The notes under the pieces: generated by a model
Databases searched by the model: none
Told to the model about the DNA's origin: nothing
Seen by the model: the letters and a program-made list of their open reading frames with translations, nothing else
Translations under genes and position numbers: made by a program
NCBI GenBank assembly: GCA_963663395.1
Contig: OY760226.1
Coordinates: forward strand, 1,674,001 to 1,738,000
From: Azophilus sp963663395
GTDB lineage: Bacteria; Pseudomonadota; Gammaproteobacteria; Pseudomonadales; Azotimanducaceae
Direction: 5' to 3'
Length of the DNA stretch: 64,000 nt
Shown: piece after piece, positions 37,500-46,260 of the stretch
How the letters are laid out: each line of letters opens with the position of its first letter
How positions within the stretch are numbered: position 1 is the first letter of the stretch

Positions 37500-38834
37500 A
37501 TGTATCGGATACCAACGACGAACGACGGAGCTCTCGGCGGCAATCGGGATACGGTTGCAGGCCCGATGGCCGGTATGCCCCAGGGCCGTTTCGGTGACCG
37601 GCGGGTGTCGGAAGCGCCGGAGGGGCCGCATCCGCACCTCCGCACCCGACGAACCGATGCTGCCCAACCGACACCACCAGATCGGCATCGGCATGGCGGC
37701 CAGTTGCTGGCCGGGGTCACGGTCGGATCCGCCGCCGATACGCCCGGGACGTCATCCTCCGCGTCGGCAGCCGTCGGTGTTGGCGAGCGGCCGGGAACCC
37801 TGTCCGAGCCGTCCCCGAAGTCGGCTTACCGTTCGATATGGAATATGTTCGTTCGCTGGTGCAACGAGCGCAATGTGCCGTACCTGCCGGCCAGTCCGGA
37901 AACGGTGGCGGACTATCTGACAGAGCTCGCGAAGCGTTGCGCCGTATCAACATTGCGAACCCATCTATGCGGCATATCGCGAACGCTCGTTGCGGCCGGG
38001 TGCGAGGACCGCTACGGAACGGGTGTCGTCAAGTCAACGCTAGAGGAACTGATTGCCATCAAGGGCGGGAAACGCTGTCGGAGCATGAGGGTTAACGGTA
38101 GTTCTCTCGATGCGGCAGATCTCGAGTCGATCCGGGCGTGCGCGCTTGAACCCCGGCCGCGAGGCGGAGGTTACGAGCAGCCCGAAAAGGCCACGCGCCG
38201 GGGGAAGGTCGACCTTGCGCTTTGCTCGTTGGCACTCGAAGCCGGCTTGCAGTGCGAACAGGTGGCGAAACTAGAATGGCAGGAGCTGGGGATAGACGAG
38301 GACGGTGGGCCGGCGATAACGGTCCGGACGGGGTCGGCGGGGGCCGGCGAAGTCATCTCAATCTCCGAGCAAGCATACGACGACCTCGACGCCATCGCGC
38401 CTGAAGATGCCGAGGCGTCGAGGCGCATCTTCCCACTCAGTGCCGAGCAGGTCGCCGTTCGCATCAGAGAGGCGGCGCGAGCCGCGGGATTGGAAAGCCG
38501 AATTGCCGTTCCGAGATCTCGCCAGGATGCAGATGGTGCAACGGCAAACGCACCCTCCGCGAAAGCTCGCGCTTATGACACCTATTGGCGGAAATTCTGC
38601 GAGTGGTGCGAGAAGCGCGGCGAAGACGGGCTGCCCGCGCGGCCTGAAACGGTCGCGGAGTATCTGAGGGAAAGGTCGGTGACCAGAGGCATGGACACGA
38701 TCCGGGGTATACGGTACGCCATCAGGGATGCCCACCGCGCGGCCGGACACGGTAACCCGTGCGATTCCGATCTCGTGAAGGCGGTGAACGAGGAAATCCT
38801 CCGCAGGGACTTGGCATGCGCCGATATCGCTTGA
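37500..38834 (+). CDS. Integrase-like protein, two fused units, frameshifted at its end
   Basis: 444 residues from ATG 37500 (MYRIPTTNDGALGGNRDT, matching MDRIPTTTNGSLDGNRET of the paralogue). Contains a core-binding domain (SIWNMFVRWCNERNVPYLP), half a catalytic domain (VDLALCSLALEAGLQCEQVAKLEWQEL, catalytic Arg replaced by Gln), then directly a second core-binding domain (YDTYWRKFCEWCEKRGEDGLP). It lost the repeat tail of the first unit. The frame ends at 38834, while homology continues in another frame from about 38820. Confidence 0.65.
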   Translation: MYRIPTTNDGALGGNRDTVAGPMAGMPQGRFGDRRVSEAPEGPHPHLRTRRTDAAQPTPPDRHRHGGQLLAGVTVGSAADTPGTSSSASAAVGVGERPGTLSEPSPKSAYRSIWNMFVRWCNERNVPYLPASPETVADYLTELAKRCAVSTLRTHLCGISRTLVAAGCEDRYGTGVVKSTLEELIAIKGGKRCRSMRVNGSSLDAADLESIRACALEPRPRGGGYEQPEKATRRGKVDLALCSLALEAGLQCEQVAKLEWQELGIDEDGGPAITVRTGSAGAGEVISISEQAYDDLDAIAPEDAEASRRIFPLSAEQVAVRIREAARAAGLESRIAVPRSRQDADGATANAPSAKARAYDTYWRKFCEWCEKRGEDGLPARPETVAEYLRERSVTRGMDTIRGIRYAIRDAHRAAGHGNPCDSDLVKAVNEEILRRDLACADIA

Positions 38835-39489
38835 TCCCGAATCGCTCGAAGCAATTCGGGCGGCTGCCACAATTCTCCGGCGTAGCCGCCGTACCCTTAC
38901 GGCGCAACTGCGCACGCGGGTTAACGTTGCGCTCTGCTCGGTGCTGCTGATTGGCCAGTTGACGCCCAGGCAGGCCGTGGAGCTGAAATGGCGGGATGTG
39001 GAGAATCTCGGCGCGGACAGAGCGAGGCTCACTCTCAGGTCTGCGGCCGATCCTCACGACGGTGCCGTAATCCGTGAAATTGCGGGGGAGGTCGTTCGCG
39101 AACTCGAGGCAATCCGAGGTGACGCCCGGCCCGAGGAAAGCGTATTCGGGATCAGAGACGACGACGTTTACTATCGCGTCAGGGAAGCGGCCAAAGTCGC
39201 GGAACTCAAGGTTTCCGCCGAAGCGGGTCCATCGCACACCGCCACGGCAGGTCCATCGCACACCGCCACGGCAGGTCCATCGCACACCGCCACGGCAGGT
39301 CCATCGCACACCGCCACGGCAGGTCCATCGCACACCGCCACGGCAGGTCCATCGCACACCGCCACGGCAGGTCCATCGCACACCGCCACGGCAGGTCCAT
39401 CGCACACCGCCACGGCAGGTCCATCGCACACCGCCACGGCAGGCCCATCACATACCGCCACGGCGAGCCCGCCACGCACCTCCGAGTGA
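38821..39489 (+). pseudogene. Frameshifted continuation of the second integrase-like unit, with octapeptide repeats
   Basis: In the new frame the reading ISLDPESLEAIRAAATIL, VNVALCSVLLIGQLTPRQAV and LKWRDVENLG continues the half catalytic domain; here the catalytic Arg position is Thr. No ATG is available before a GTG at 38941, so the break near 38800-38820 is probably a real single-base frameshift. The C-terminus is ten octads AGPSHTAT followed by ASPPRTSE. No slippery sequence was seen to suggest programmed frameshifting. Confidence 0.65.
39223..39462 (+). repeat. Ten tandem 24-bp repeats
   Basis: Ten consecutive 24-bp units of GC-GGTCCATCGCACACCGCC-ACG type, nine nearly identical and the last with a few changes. 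Each encodes AGPSHTAT. The homogeneity implies recent expansion; copy number can change without altering the frame. Confidence 0.95.
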
Positions 39490-39502
39490 CCGAGTTGGAT
39501 TG

Positions 39503-40303
39503 TTATCCCTGTTCTTCGTGATACATGGCATGAAAGTGATCCATGGGGCCGACTCCCCGGCCCACCGCTGGGCCATGCCGGATGGCGGCGGTGACGTAGC
39601 ACTTCGCCTTGTCGATGGCATCGGTCAGGCTCTCGCCGCGGCCAAGGAAGGTGGCGATGGCCGACGAAAAGGCGCATCCCGTGCCGCTGGTGCCTGGCGT
39701 GGGAAGAAACTCGCCGGCGAAAGCCTGGTCCATGCCGCGAGTGACCAACAGGTCCGTGGCTGGCGCCGCGGCAAGATGGCCACCCTTTACGAGTACGGCT
39801 CGACAGCCGCGATCGATCAGCACGGCCGCAGCGGCGCGGGCGTCTGCCAGGGTGCGTACCGGCCGGCCCGTCATCAGTTCGAGTTCGGGCACGTTGGGCG
39901 TCACCAGTTTCGCCAGGGGCGCCAGATCATTGAGCATGGCAGCGACTGCGTCCCGCTCGAGCAGCGGATACCCGGAGCTCGAGGTGATTACCGGGTCCAG
40001 GACATAGTTGGGCGCGCCCCGGTTCCTGAGCTCTTCGGCGACCGCGGCGACCCGCTCGCGGTCGACGAGCATGCCGCTTTTTACGGCGGCAATGTCAAAC
40101 GCTTCAAAGACCGCCGCGAACTGAGCGGCGATGAGGTTCGCGGGAACGGGCATGGTGGCGTTTACCGCCCTGGCATTCTGGGCGGTGACCGCCGTGACCA
40201 CCGTCAGACCGTAGGCGCCGTTGGCCGCGATGGTCTTGAGGTCTGCCTGGATGCCGGCCCCGCCGCTGCTGTCGGAGCCGGCGACGGTGAGGATGGCTTT
40301 CAT
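39503..40303 (-). CDS. thiD: Hydroxymethylpyrimidine/phosphomethylpyrimidine kinase
   Basis: 266 residues from ATG 40303 (MKAILTVAGSDSSGGAGIQADLKT). Ribokinase fold with PTPGTSGTGCAFSSAIA, the anion-hole/catalytic Asp region near the C-terminus. Phosphorylates HMP to HMP-PP for ThiE. It stops 14 bp after the convergent end of the integrase-like array, and begins about 190 bp from the divergent amidohydrolase gene. Confidence 0.94.
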   Translation of the reverse strand: MKAILTVAGSDSSGGAGIQADLKTIAANGAYGLTVVTAVTAQNARAVNATMPVPANLIAAQFAAVFEAFDIAAVKSGMLVDRERVAAVAEELRNRGAPNYVLDPVITSSSGYPLLERDAVAAMLNDLAPLAKLVTPNVPELELMTGRPVRTLADARAAAAVLIDRGCRAVLVKGGHLAAAPATDLLVTRGMDQAFAGEFLPTPGTSGTGCAFSSAIATFLGRGESLTDAIDKAKCYVTAAIRHGPAVGRGVGPMDHFHAMYHEEQG

Positions 40304-40330
40304 TCCATCGGCGCCCAGGTTTCGCTTCGA

Positions 40331-40455
40331 TACCATCTGTCTGTGCCTGAAACGCCCGCTCACGTCTGATACCGCCGGGCCGAGGGGCTATTTTGGCGTG
40401 CTACGCCGGTCAGCGGAATGGTCTTTTCGATTGTATAGCGGGCGCCGGCGGGCCG
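40331..40455 (+). repeat. ~125-bp direct repeat, left copy
   Basis: Matches 42345-42470 at roughly four positions in five, with shared runs such as CGCCCGCTCACGTCTGAT and GGGCCGAGGGGCT. The left copy is in the divergent thiD/amidohydrolase spacer; the right copy follows the amidohydrolase gene. The two copies flank that gene. Confidence 0.75.
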
Positions 40456-40490
40456 CCTCGTTTCAATCTCCTACGCCGGCGCGTAGAGTG

Positions 40491-42197
40491 ATGCGGATGA
40501 GCATTGCCGCCCGATTGACGTTTCTATTCGCCCTGCCGGGTCTGTGCGCCTGCGGAACCGGCGTTCGGCAGGCAGACCTGATTTACGTTTCCGGCCGTGT
40601 CTACACCCTGAACGATACCGCGCCGTGGGTGGAGGCGGTGGCAATACGGGAAGGGCGCATCGCCGCGGTGGGTTCCAACGCTGAAGTCACCGGCACCTGG
40701 GCCGGGCCCACCATCGACCTGGCGGGGCGCATGATGTTGCCGGGATTCCACGACGTGCACGTGCACCCGATGTACGGCGGCATCCAGATGTCGCAATGCG
40801 ACCTGGCGGGGTCTGCAAGCGTCGATGCGCTGCTGGGCAAGGTGGCGTCGTGCGACGAGGGGTTGCCCGAGGGCGATTGGCTGGTCGGCGGCGGCTGGAA
40901 CCTGTCGCTCTTTCCGGAAGCCAATCCGGGCAAGGAACTGCTGGACGGCATCAATGCGGCGCGGCCGATGTTTCTGCGCGGCGAGGACGGCCACTCCTCC
41001 TGGGCCAATTCACGGGCGCTGACGCTGGCCGGCATCGAGAGCGAAACGCCTAGCCCGTCGCACGGCATCATTGAGCGGAACGAAGACGGCGAACCCTCCG
41101 GCACCTTGCGCGAATCGGCGCAGGCGATGGTCGAGGCAATCCTGCCGGTGCTGACCCTCGAGCAGCGCGTGAACGCCACCCGCGAGGCGATTCGCCTGGC
41201 CAATCGCCTGGGCATCACTTCCATGGTGGAAGCGGCAGCCTCGGACTGGGAACTGGACGCCTACCGCGCCCTCGAAGCCGAAGGCGCGTTGACCGCGCGG
41301 CTGGTCGCGTCGGTGACGATCGGCGAGAACCCCATCGGCCTCACGAACCGCGACCTGATCACGCCGGAGGACCGGGGTACCGGCAAGCGCATTCGCCTGG
41401 ATGCGGCCAAGATTTTCGTCGACGGGGTTCTGGAGGGCGAGACCGCCGCGTTGCTGGAACCCTATATCGGGCGCGGCGGCGCTTCCGGCATGCTGCTGCA
41501 GGAACCGGAAACGCTGAACGCCACCGTGGCGGATCTCGACGCGCGGGATGTGCAGGTGCACTTCCACGCCATTGGCGACCGCGCCGTGCGCGCCGCCCTG
41601 GACGCGGTGGAACACGCCCGGCGCGAGAACGGCGCCCGGAACAACCGCCACCACATCTCCCATCTGCAGCTCATCGAAGAAGCGGATCACGCACGCTTTG
41701 CGGAACTCGGCGTAGTAGCCAACTTCCAGGCCTTGTGGGCTTATCCGGACACCTATATCACCGACGTCAACCTGCCGGCCGTGGGGCCGGAACGGGTGCA
41801 GCGCATGTACCCGCTCGGTTCCATCGAACGCGCCGGCGGCGTGATCGCCGGCGGAAGCGACTGGTCTGTCTCGTCGCTGAACCCCCTTGTGGCAATCGAA
41901 ACCGCGGTCACCCGCCAGGACGCATCCGGCGAGATCGAGGGCGTATTGAGCCCCGCCGAACAGGTATCCCTGGAGACGATGCTGGCCGCCTACACCCGGA
42001 ACGGGGCGTACGTGATGCACCAGGAAGACCAGGTAGGGACAATCGAGCCCGGCAAGCTTGCCGATTTGACGGTGCTGGAACGTGATCTGTTCCAAACCCC
42101 GGTCAGGGAAATCGGCGAGGTGGGCGTCGTGATGACTCTGCTCGAAGGCGCTGTCGTCCACGATTCCGGGGTGCTTGGCCACGGCGCTTCGCCCTAG
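40491..42197 (+). CDS. Exported lipoprotein amidohydrolase (YtcJ-like, amidohydrolase 3)
   Basis: 568 residues from ATG 40491 (or ATG 40497). The N-terminus MRMSIAARLTFLFALPGLCAC has a signal peptide ending in a possible lipobox (LCAC). Metal-site motifs: GFHDVHVHPMYGG, KIFVDGVLEGETAALLEPY, VHFHAIGDRAVR, HHISHLQLI and GGSDWSVSSLNP. Metal-dependent hydrolase of unknown substrate located in the cell envelope. Flanked by the 125-bp direct repeats. Confidence 0.88.
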   Translation: MRMSIAARLTFLFALPGLCACGTGVRQADLIYVSGRVYTLNDTAPWVEAVAIREGRIAAVGSNAEVTGTWAGPTIDLAGRMMLPGFHDVHVHPMYGGIQMSQCDLAGSASVDALLGKVASCDEGLPEGDWLVGGGWNLSLFPEANPGKELLDGINAARPMFLRGEDGHSSWANSRALTLAGIESETPSPSHGIIERNEDGEPSGTLRESAQAMVEAILPVLTLEQRVNATREAIRLANRLGITSMVEAAASDWELDAYRALEAEGALTARLVASVTIGENPIGLTNRDLITPEDRGTGKRIRLDAAKIFVDGVLEGETAALLEPYIGRGGASGMLLQEPETLNATVADLDARDVQVHFHAIGDRAVRAALDAVEHARRENGARNNRHHISHLQLIEEADHARFAELGVVANFQALWAYPDTYITDVNLPAVGPERVQRMYPLGSIERAGGVIAGGSDWSVSSLNPLVAIETAVTRQDASGEIEGVLSPAEQVSLETMLAAYTRNGAYVMHQEDQVGTIEPGKLADLTVLERDLFQTPVREIGEVGVVMTLLEGAVVHDSGVLGHGASP

Positions 42198-42344
42198 CCC
42201 GAATCGCGCCGGTCCGCAGTTGCTAACGCCGGTCGAGTGCCGCTCGTACGGTGGAAATGGTGATGAACATTCGATTCGGCCGCGACGGAAATGGGATGAA
42301 TCCCAAACGCTCGTAATGCCTCAATCGTCGCAGGAACGCATCGG

Positions 42345-42470
42345 TACCATCGGTCTTTGCCCGAATCGCCCGCTCACGTCTGATGCCGACGGGCCGAGGG
42401 GCTGTTTTCGCGTGTTGCACCGGTCAGCGGAAAGGTTCTTTCGATGGCATGATGGGCGCCGGTGGGCCGG
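42345..42470 (+). repeat. ~125-bp direct repeat, right copy
   Basis: See 40331-40455. The stretch 42198-42532 contains no supported gene apart from this repeat. Confidence 0.75.
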
Positions 42471-42532
42471 GCAGTTGCTGCAGGTCGCGGTTGCTATCGA
42501 GCTCGGACCAATGTCCCGAACCGGGGGGTAGG

Positions 42533-44086
42533 TTAGGAGAATTTGCCCTGCGCCGGTTGCGGCGGCGTGCCTGCCACCGCCGCTTGGTCGCCGGCCGAGA
42601 TGTGGTCGGCCGTCGAGAACGCTGCGGCGGGATTGTCGGCGGCAGCCCTTAGTTCCCACTGTTTCCGGTTGGCAAACCGTATGATGTTGCCCAGGGCGAT
42701 GCCTAGCCCGGACGTTGGGGAATCTGCGAATTTGGAATGGAGTGAAGCTGGCCTGTCCCTCAGTTGGCAGAGGGTGAAAAAAGCTGACTCGGTATTGGTA
42801 GTCGTGTGGTCCAGGTGCCGGGGAAAACGGAAACGGTACTCGGCGATCACTCTGTCGTCGATGGCCTTGATGGCTGCCGAATACTCGCTGACGGCATCGG
42901 CATCCTTTTTTCCTTGGGCACGCTCGCACTGTGTTTGCAATTCACCGTAGGCGGTATACCACTCGCAGTCGGAGGCTTGTCGGCCAGCGAACAGGACGCG
43001 TGTTTGAGCGGTCGATGCGGGGACAGTCGGGTGGGAAAGGCCGGAGGAGCCTGGGTCGGCAATGTCTGACCGCATCAGCGGCGCAACTGCGTGCTCCACG
43101 GTCACTGGAGCGGCGGTGGACTCGTTTTGCGAACCCGCATTTGCCATGGCGTGCATGAGGCTGGTGTGGGCGGCTTGCAGTTCCCGGAGCGTGGCCTTGC
43201 CGCCGTCTTTTTCAGCCTTCTTGATGATCTTGGAGGAGACCGACCACGGGTCCCGCCCCTGGGCGCATTCATTGCGCAGACGCTCGAAGTATCTGTGCCT
43301 GACCCGTGCAGCCCACTGCACCATCGAGTGGTCCGGGACGTCCCATTGATTTGCGGCTCGACTGGCTTGAACAGCCGCATCCCTGAGCCAGGCGTCAAGG
43401 CTTTCCGGGGCACGCTCCGGCCTCGAGCCGTCCGGGGAAGCCAGCGCCGCGGGCAAGGCCGCGAACTGCGCGGAACGCTCTTCCAGTTCCGCGATATTGC
43501 GACGGGTGAACTTGTGGAGTTCGGTGATGGAGCGCCCGATGATCGTCTTTTTTTGCGCCGGTGTGGCCACCGAATGGTGGAATTCCTTGCGTATTTCGAT
43601 CAGGGCACGGTAGGCCTCGGCCGCATCGTAGTCGTCTGGCACCGGCGATGCTGGCCTGACCAGCCGAAGCGACTGTAGAACCCGGGCATCGATGGCAGCG
43701 ATGGTTTCACGGTACGCGCGGGCGGCGTGCGCGTCGCCGCGTGTCTGGGCCCGCCTGAGTCCTTCCTTCAATTCGCGATGGGCAGCGGGCCAGTCAAAAT
43801 CGCTCGAGAGAGGGGGCTGGACGCTTGATTGCGTCGCCCCTGGGTACGGGGAGACCCTGCCTTCTGCTCGACGAACCGTTCTGGAAGCCTGGCCGCGGCG
43901 CGCTCCCCGGGCGCTGGGTGCTTCCGCCGCCGAAAGGTTGTGCAGCGATGACGGTCGCCGCTCTTCCGGCATGGCAGTCGCCTGCCTGGCGCCGAGACTG
44001 CCCTGTTGAGGTGCGTTCGCGGCAGCCGACGCTTGTTGATGGTGGCTACGGGCGGCAGCTTCCGCCGCGCTTACGGTTACTCCCAT
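42533..44086 (-). CDS. Unknown protein with two ~110-residue internal repeats, effector-like
   Basis: 517 residues from ATG 44086 (MGVTVSAAEAAARSHHQQAS); the start is uncertain because no ribosome site is visible. Residues 1-90 are rich in Ala, Ser, Arg and Gln. Residues 95-208 and 371-483 are homologous: SSDFDWPAAHRELKEGLRRA vs ASDCEWYTAYGELQTQCERA, then IAAIDARV vs IKAIDDRV, and TELHKFTRRNIAELEERSA vs GNIIRFANRKQWELRAAA. Between them is a charged helical stretch (DPWSVSSKIIKKAEKDGGKA). No signal peptide, membrane segment or known domain is recognised. Composition and modular build recall secreted effectors, but this is only a resemblance. Confidence 0.6.
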   Translation of the reverse strand: MGVTVSAAEAAARSHHQQASAAANAPQQGSLGARQATAMPEERRPSSLHNLSAAEAPSARGARRGQASRTVRRAEGRVSPYPGATQSSVQPPLSSDFDWPAAHRELKEGLRRAQTRGDAHAARAYRETIAAIDARVLQSLRLVRPASPVPDDYDAAEAYRALIEIRKEFHHSVATPAQKKTIIGRSITELHKFTRRNIAELEERSAQFAALPAALASPDGSRPERAPESLDAWLRDAAVQASRAANQWDVPDHSMVQWAARVRHRYFERLRNECAQGRDPWSVSSKIIKKAEKDGGKATLRELQAAHTSLMHAMANAGSQNESTAAPVTVEHAVAPLMRSDIADPGSSGLSHPTVPASTAQTRVLFAGRQASDCEWYTAYGELQTQCERAQGKKDADAVSEYSAAIKAIDDRVIAEYRFRFPRHLDHTTTNTESAFFTLCQLRDRPASLHSKFADSPTSGLGIALGNIIRFANRKQWELRAAADNPAAAFSTADHISAGDQAAVAGTPPQPAQGKFS

Positions 44087-44498
44087 GATTATCGACTCAA
44101 CGTCTTTGCCAAGTTGTGAAGAAGGGCGCGGACAACGCGTCAAGAGATCCCGTTTGCTCGGCCATGCCCGAGCGCATCGGGAAAGAGGGCGCGTCCCGGG
44201 CCTCCGTGGGGGACGACTCGCTGTCTGACAAAGGCGGCGACCCAATCCTGCACAACGGGGTGGACATCCGGCACGGCGCGAAGTTCCACGGAACCGTCAC
44301 GAACGCGGATCCGCTCACCCCAAGGAGCGTTCCGCACGCTGAATCTTCTCTAAGACAAAGCGTTTCGTGCGCTGCGCCATGCGTGCGCAGCTAGGTTGTT
44401 GAGCGTGTTCAGTTGAAAATCGTGGCAGGACAGCATCGACTGGATCACCATTCGGATGGATGAATCGGTCGGTTGTCGGACGTGCGTCACCATGGGTT
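44087..44498. other. Intergenic stretch with no supported gene
   Basis: About 410 bp between the unknown repeat protein and nth. Short frames exist on both strands, but none has a ribosome site or recognisable product. It may contain the promoter of the unknown gene at its left end (GATAAT immediately before the proposed ATG). Confidence 0.4.
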
Positions 44499-45134
44499 TC
44501 AGTCGTCGATCTTGTCCGGATACTCGCAGAGATCCTCGATCAGGCAGGAGCCGCAGCGGGGCTTCCTGGCGGTGCACACGTAGCGACCGTGCAGGATGAG
44601 CCAGTGGTGGGCGTCTTTCAGGAAGGGCTTGGGAATCCAGCGCACCAGGCGGTCCTCTACCTGGCGGACGTTCTTGCCGGGGGCAATGCGGGTGCGGTTA
44701 GCGACCCGGAAGATGTGGGTGTCCACCGCCATGGTCGGCTGGCCGAAGGCGGTGTTCAGTACCACGTTGGCGGTCTTGCGGCCAACGCCCGGCAGTGCCT
44801 CGAGCGCCTCGCGGTCTTCCGGGACCTGGCCGTCGTGTTGCTCGATGAGGATTCGGCTGGTTTTGACGATGTTTTCGGCCTTGGTGTTGAACAGGCCGAT
44901 GCTCTGGATGTACTTCTTCAGTTTGCTGACGCCCAGGTCGGCCACCGCCTGCGGGCTATTGGCAGCCCTGTACAGCGCCTCTGTCGCCTTGTTGACGCTG
45001 ACGTCCGTTGCCTGGGCGGAGAGGATGACGGAGACGAGCAGCTCATAGGGCGTCTGGTATTTCAGCTCCGTGGTCGGGTCGGGGTCGTTGGCCTGCAGCC
45101 GCTCGAATATCCGGGTTCGCTTTTCCTTGTTCAT
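44499..45134 (-). CDS. nth: Endonuclease III
   Basis: 211 residues. Helix-hairpin-helix and catalytic Lys in LEALPGVGRKTANVVLNTAFG, catalytic Asp in AVDTHIFRVANR, and the [4Fe-4S] loop CTARKPRCGSCLIEDLC (C-x6/7-C-x2-C-x5-C). Removes oxidised pyrimidines from DNA and nicks abasic sites. The ATG overlaps the rnfE stop by 4 bp (ATGA), giving the common rnf-nth linkage of Gammaproteobacteria. Confidence 0.97.
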   Translation of the reverse strand: MNKEKRTRIFERLQANDPDPTTELKYQTPYELLVSVILSAQATDVSVNKATEALYRAANSPQAVADLGVSKLKKYIQSIGLFNTKAENIVKTSRILIEQHDGQVPEDREALEALPGVGRKTANVVLNTAFGQPTMAVDTHIFRVANRTRIAPGKNVRQVEDRLVRWIPKPFLKDAHHWLILHGRYVCTARKPRCGSCLIEDLCEYPDKIDD

Positions 45135-45757
45135 CGGTGGCCGCTACGGATCCAGTTGGCCAGGCCGAGCAAAAGCCCGCCCGTCAGGAAGGCGCCCGGT
45201 GGCAGCAGCACGACCAGCAGGCCCCCGTTCGCGACAATCTCGACGGTCCATCCATCCGCGGCCGGGCCGAACAACTGTGACATGCCGGCGAACAGCGTGC
45301 CGTTGCCAAGCAGTTCGCGAACGCCGCCGAGGACGATGAGGGCGATTGCGAATCCGCAGGCTGTCCCCAGTGCATCGAGCGCGGCCTGCCCCGGGGGCTG
45401 GCGGCTGGCGAAGGCTTCGATGCGGCCGAGGATCATGCAGTTGGACACGATGATCTGAATGAAGAGCGCGACGCGAAGGTACAGGTCGAACGCATGGGCT
45501 TCCAGCAGCAGCACGCTCATGGTGGTGAACGTGGCGATGACCAGTACGAAACAGGGGAGGCGCGCGGCATGGGGGATCCACCCGCGCAGCACCGAGATCG
45601 TGAGGCTGGAGCCAAGCATCACGAACCCGCTGGCCAGGGCGAGCCCGAGGGCGTTGACCAGGCTGTTGCTGACGGCCAGCAGTGGGCAGAGGCCGAGCAG
45701 TTGCGCCCAGGCCGGGTTCCGCTCGATGGCGGCCGCAGCAAAGGTGCCGGTGCTCAA
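45131..45757 (-). CDS. rnfE: Electron transport complex subunit RnfE/RsxE
   Basis: 208 residues from TTG 45757, overlapping the rnfG stop as TTGA. Membrane protein with six hydrophobic segments; ERNPAWAQLLGLCPLLAVSNSLVNALGL and ALFIQIIVSNCMILGRIEAFASR are the cysteine-bearing half-helices typical of RnfA/RnfE. Forms part of the Na+/H+-coupled ferredoxin complex or SoxR-reducing complex in the inner membrane. Confidence 0.94.
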   Translation of the reverse strand: MSTGTFAAAAIERNPAWAQLLGLCPLLAVSNSLVNALGLALASGFVMLGSSLTISVLRGWIPHAARLPCFVLVIATFTTMSVLLLEAHAFDLYLRVALFIQIIVSNCMILGRIEAFASRQPPGQAALDALGTACGFAIALIVLGGVRELLGNGTLFAGMSQLFGPAADGWTVEIVANGGLLVVLLPPGAFLTGGLLLGLANWIRSGHR

Positions 45758-46260
45758 GGATTGTCTCCGGGTAGTGCAGGGCTCGCCCCGGGGTGCGCCA
45801 ACGCCGATACGCCGCGCTTGACGGCTTCGCTGGTGATGGTGGCGCCCGTCACGGCATCGACCTCGTCGGGCAATTTGTCCGAAAACTGGTGGATCCAGGG
45901 GCTGCGCGCCGTATCGATGAAGTCGCCGAGCCCGGGCGTCTCCCGGTGACGGGTGACGCGCACGCCGGCCAGCGCGTCCGTCCCGCCCGGTTCCGGCCGG
46001 ATCGCGGCGAGGAACTCGATTTCGCCCGCGTAGCCGTTGACCGACGAGCGCTGCAGCCGAACGCCATCGGGGAGATCAAGGCGGTCGCCGTCCCAGCGCA
46101 GGTCCGCTGTGGGGAACTCGGTACCCACGAGTTCGAAGGCGACCCGCCAGGCATGCGCATCGCGATTGGCCTCGATGTCGTCTGCGGTGAACCGGTGGGT
46201 GCCCGCCAGCAGCAGGGCGCAGAGGGCACCGATTGCAGTGAGGCTCGCGAGCGGCTTCAT
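45754..46260 (-). CDS. rnfG: Electron transport complex subunit RnfG/RsxG
   Basis: 168 residues from ATG 46260 (MKPLASLTAIGALCALLLAG, N-terminal membrane anchor). The covalent FMN-Thr site is VTGATITSEAVKRGV (S/T-GAT-x-T), preceded by HRETPGLGDFID. Shorter than most RnfG (~200). The first 12 codons occur three times in tandem upstream, creating mini-ORFs between rnfD and rnfG. Confidence 0.92.
   Translation of the reverse strand: MKPLASLTAIGALCALLLAGTHRFTADDIEANRDAHAWRVAFELVGTEFPTADLRWDGDRLDLPDGVRLQRSSVNGYAGEIEFLAAIRPEPGGTDALAGVRVTRHRETPGLGDFIDTARSPWIHQFSDKLPDEVDAVTGATITSEAVKRGVSALAHPGASPALPGDNP

Noticed and set aside
38790..38830. Programmed ribosomal frameshift
   Set aside because: No slippery heptamer or clear downstream structure was seen, and the gene is already partly degenerate.
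39223..39462. CRISPR-like tandem array
   Set aside because: Units are adjacent with no spacers and keep a coding frame; there are no cas genes.
39206..39475. Trp/Arg-rich repeat protein on the minus strand of the 24-bp array
   Set aside because: Any frame through a tandem repeat yields a repeat protein; only the plus-strand frame is continuous with a recognisable domain.
44097..44394. Short frames on both strands between the unknown repeat protein and nth
   Set aside because: None has a ribosome site or recognisable product; treated as intergenic.
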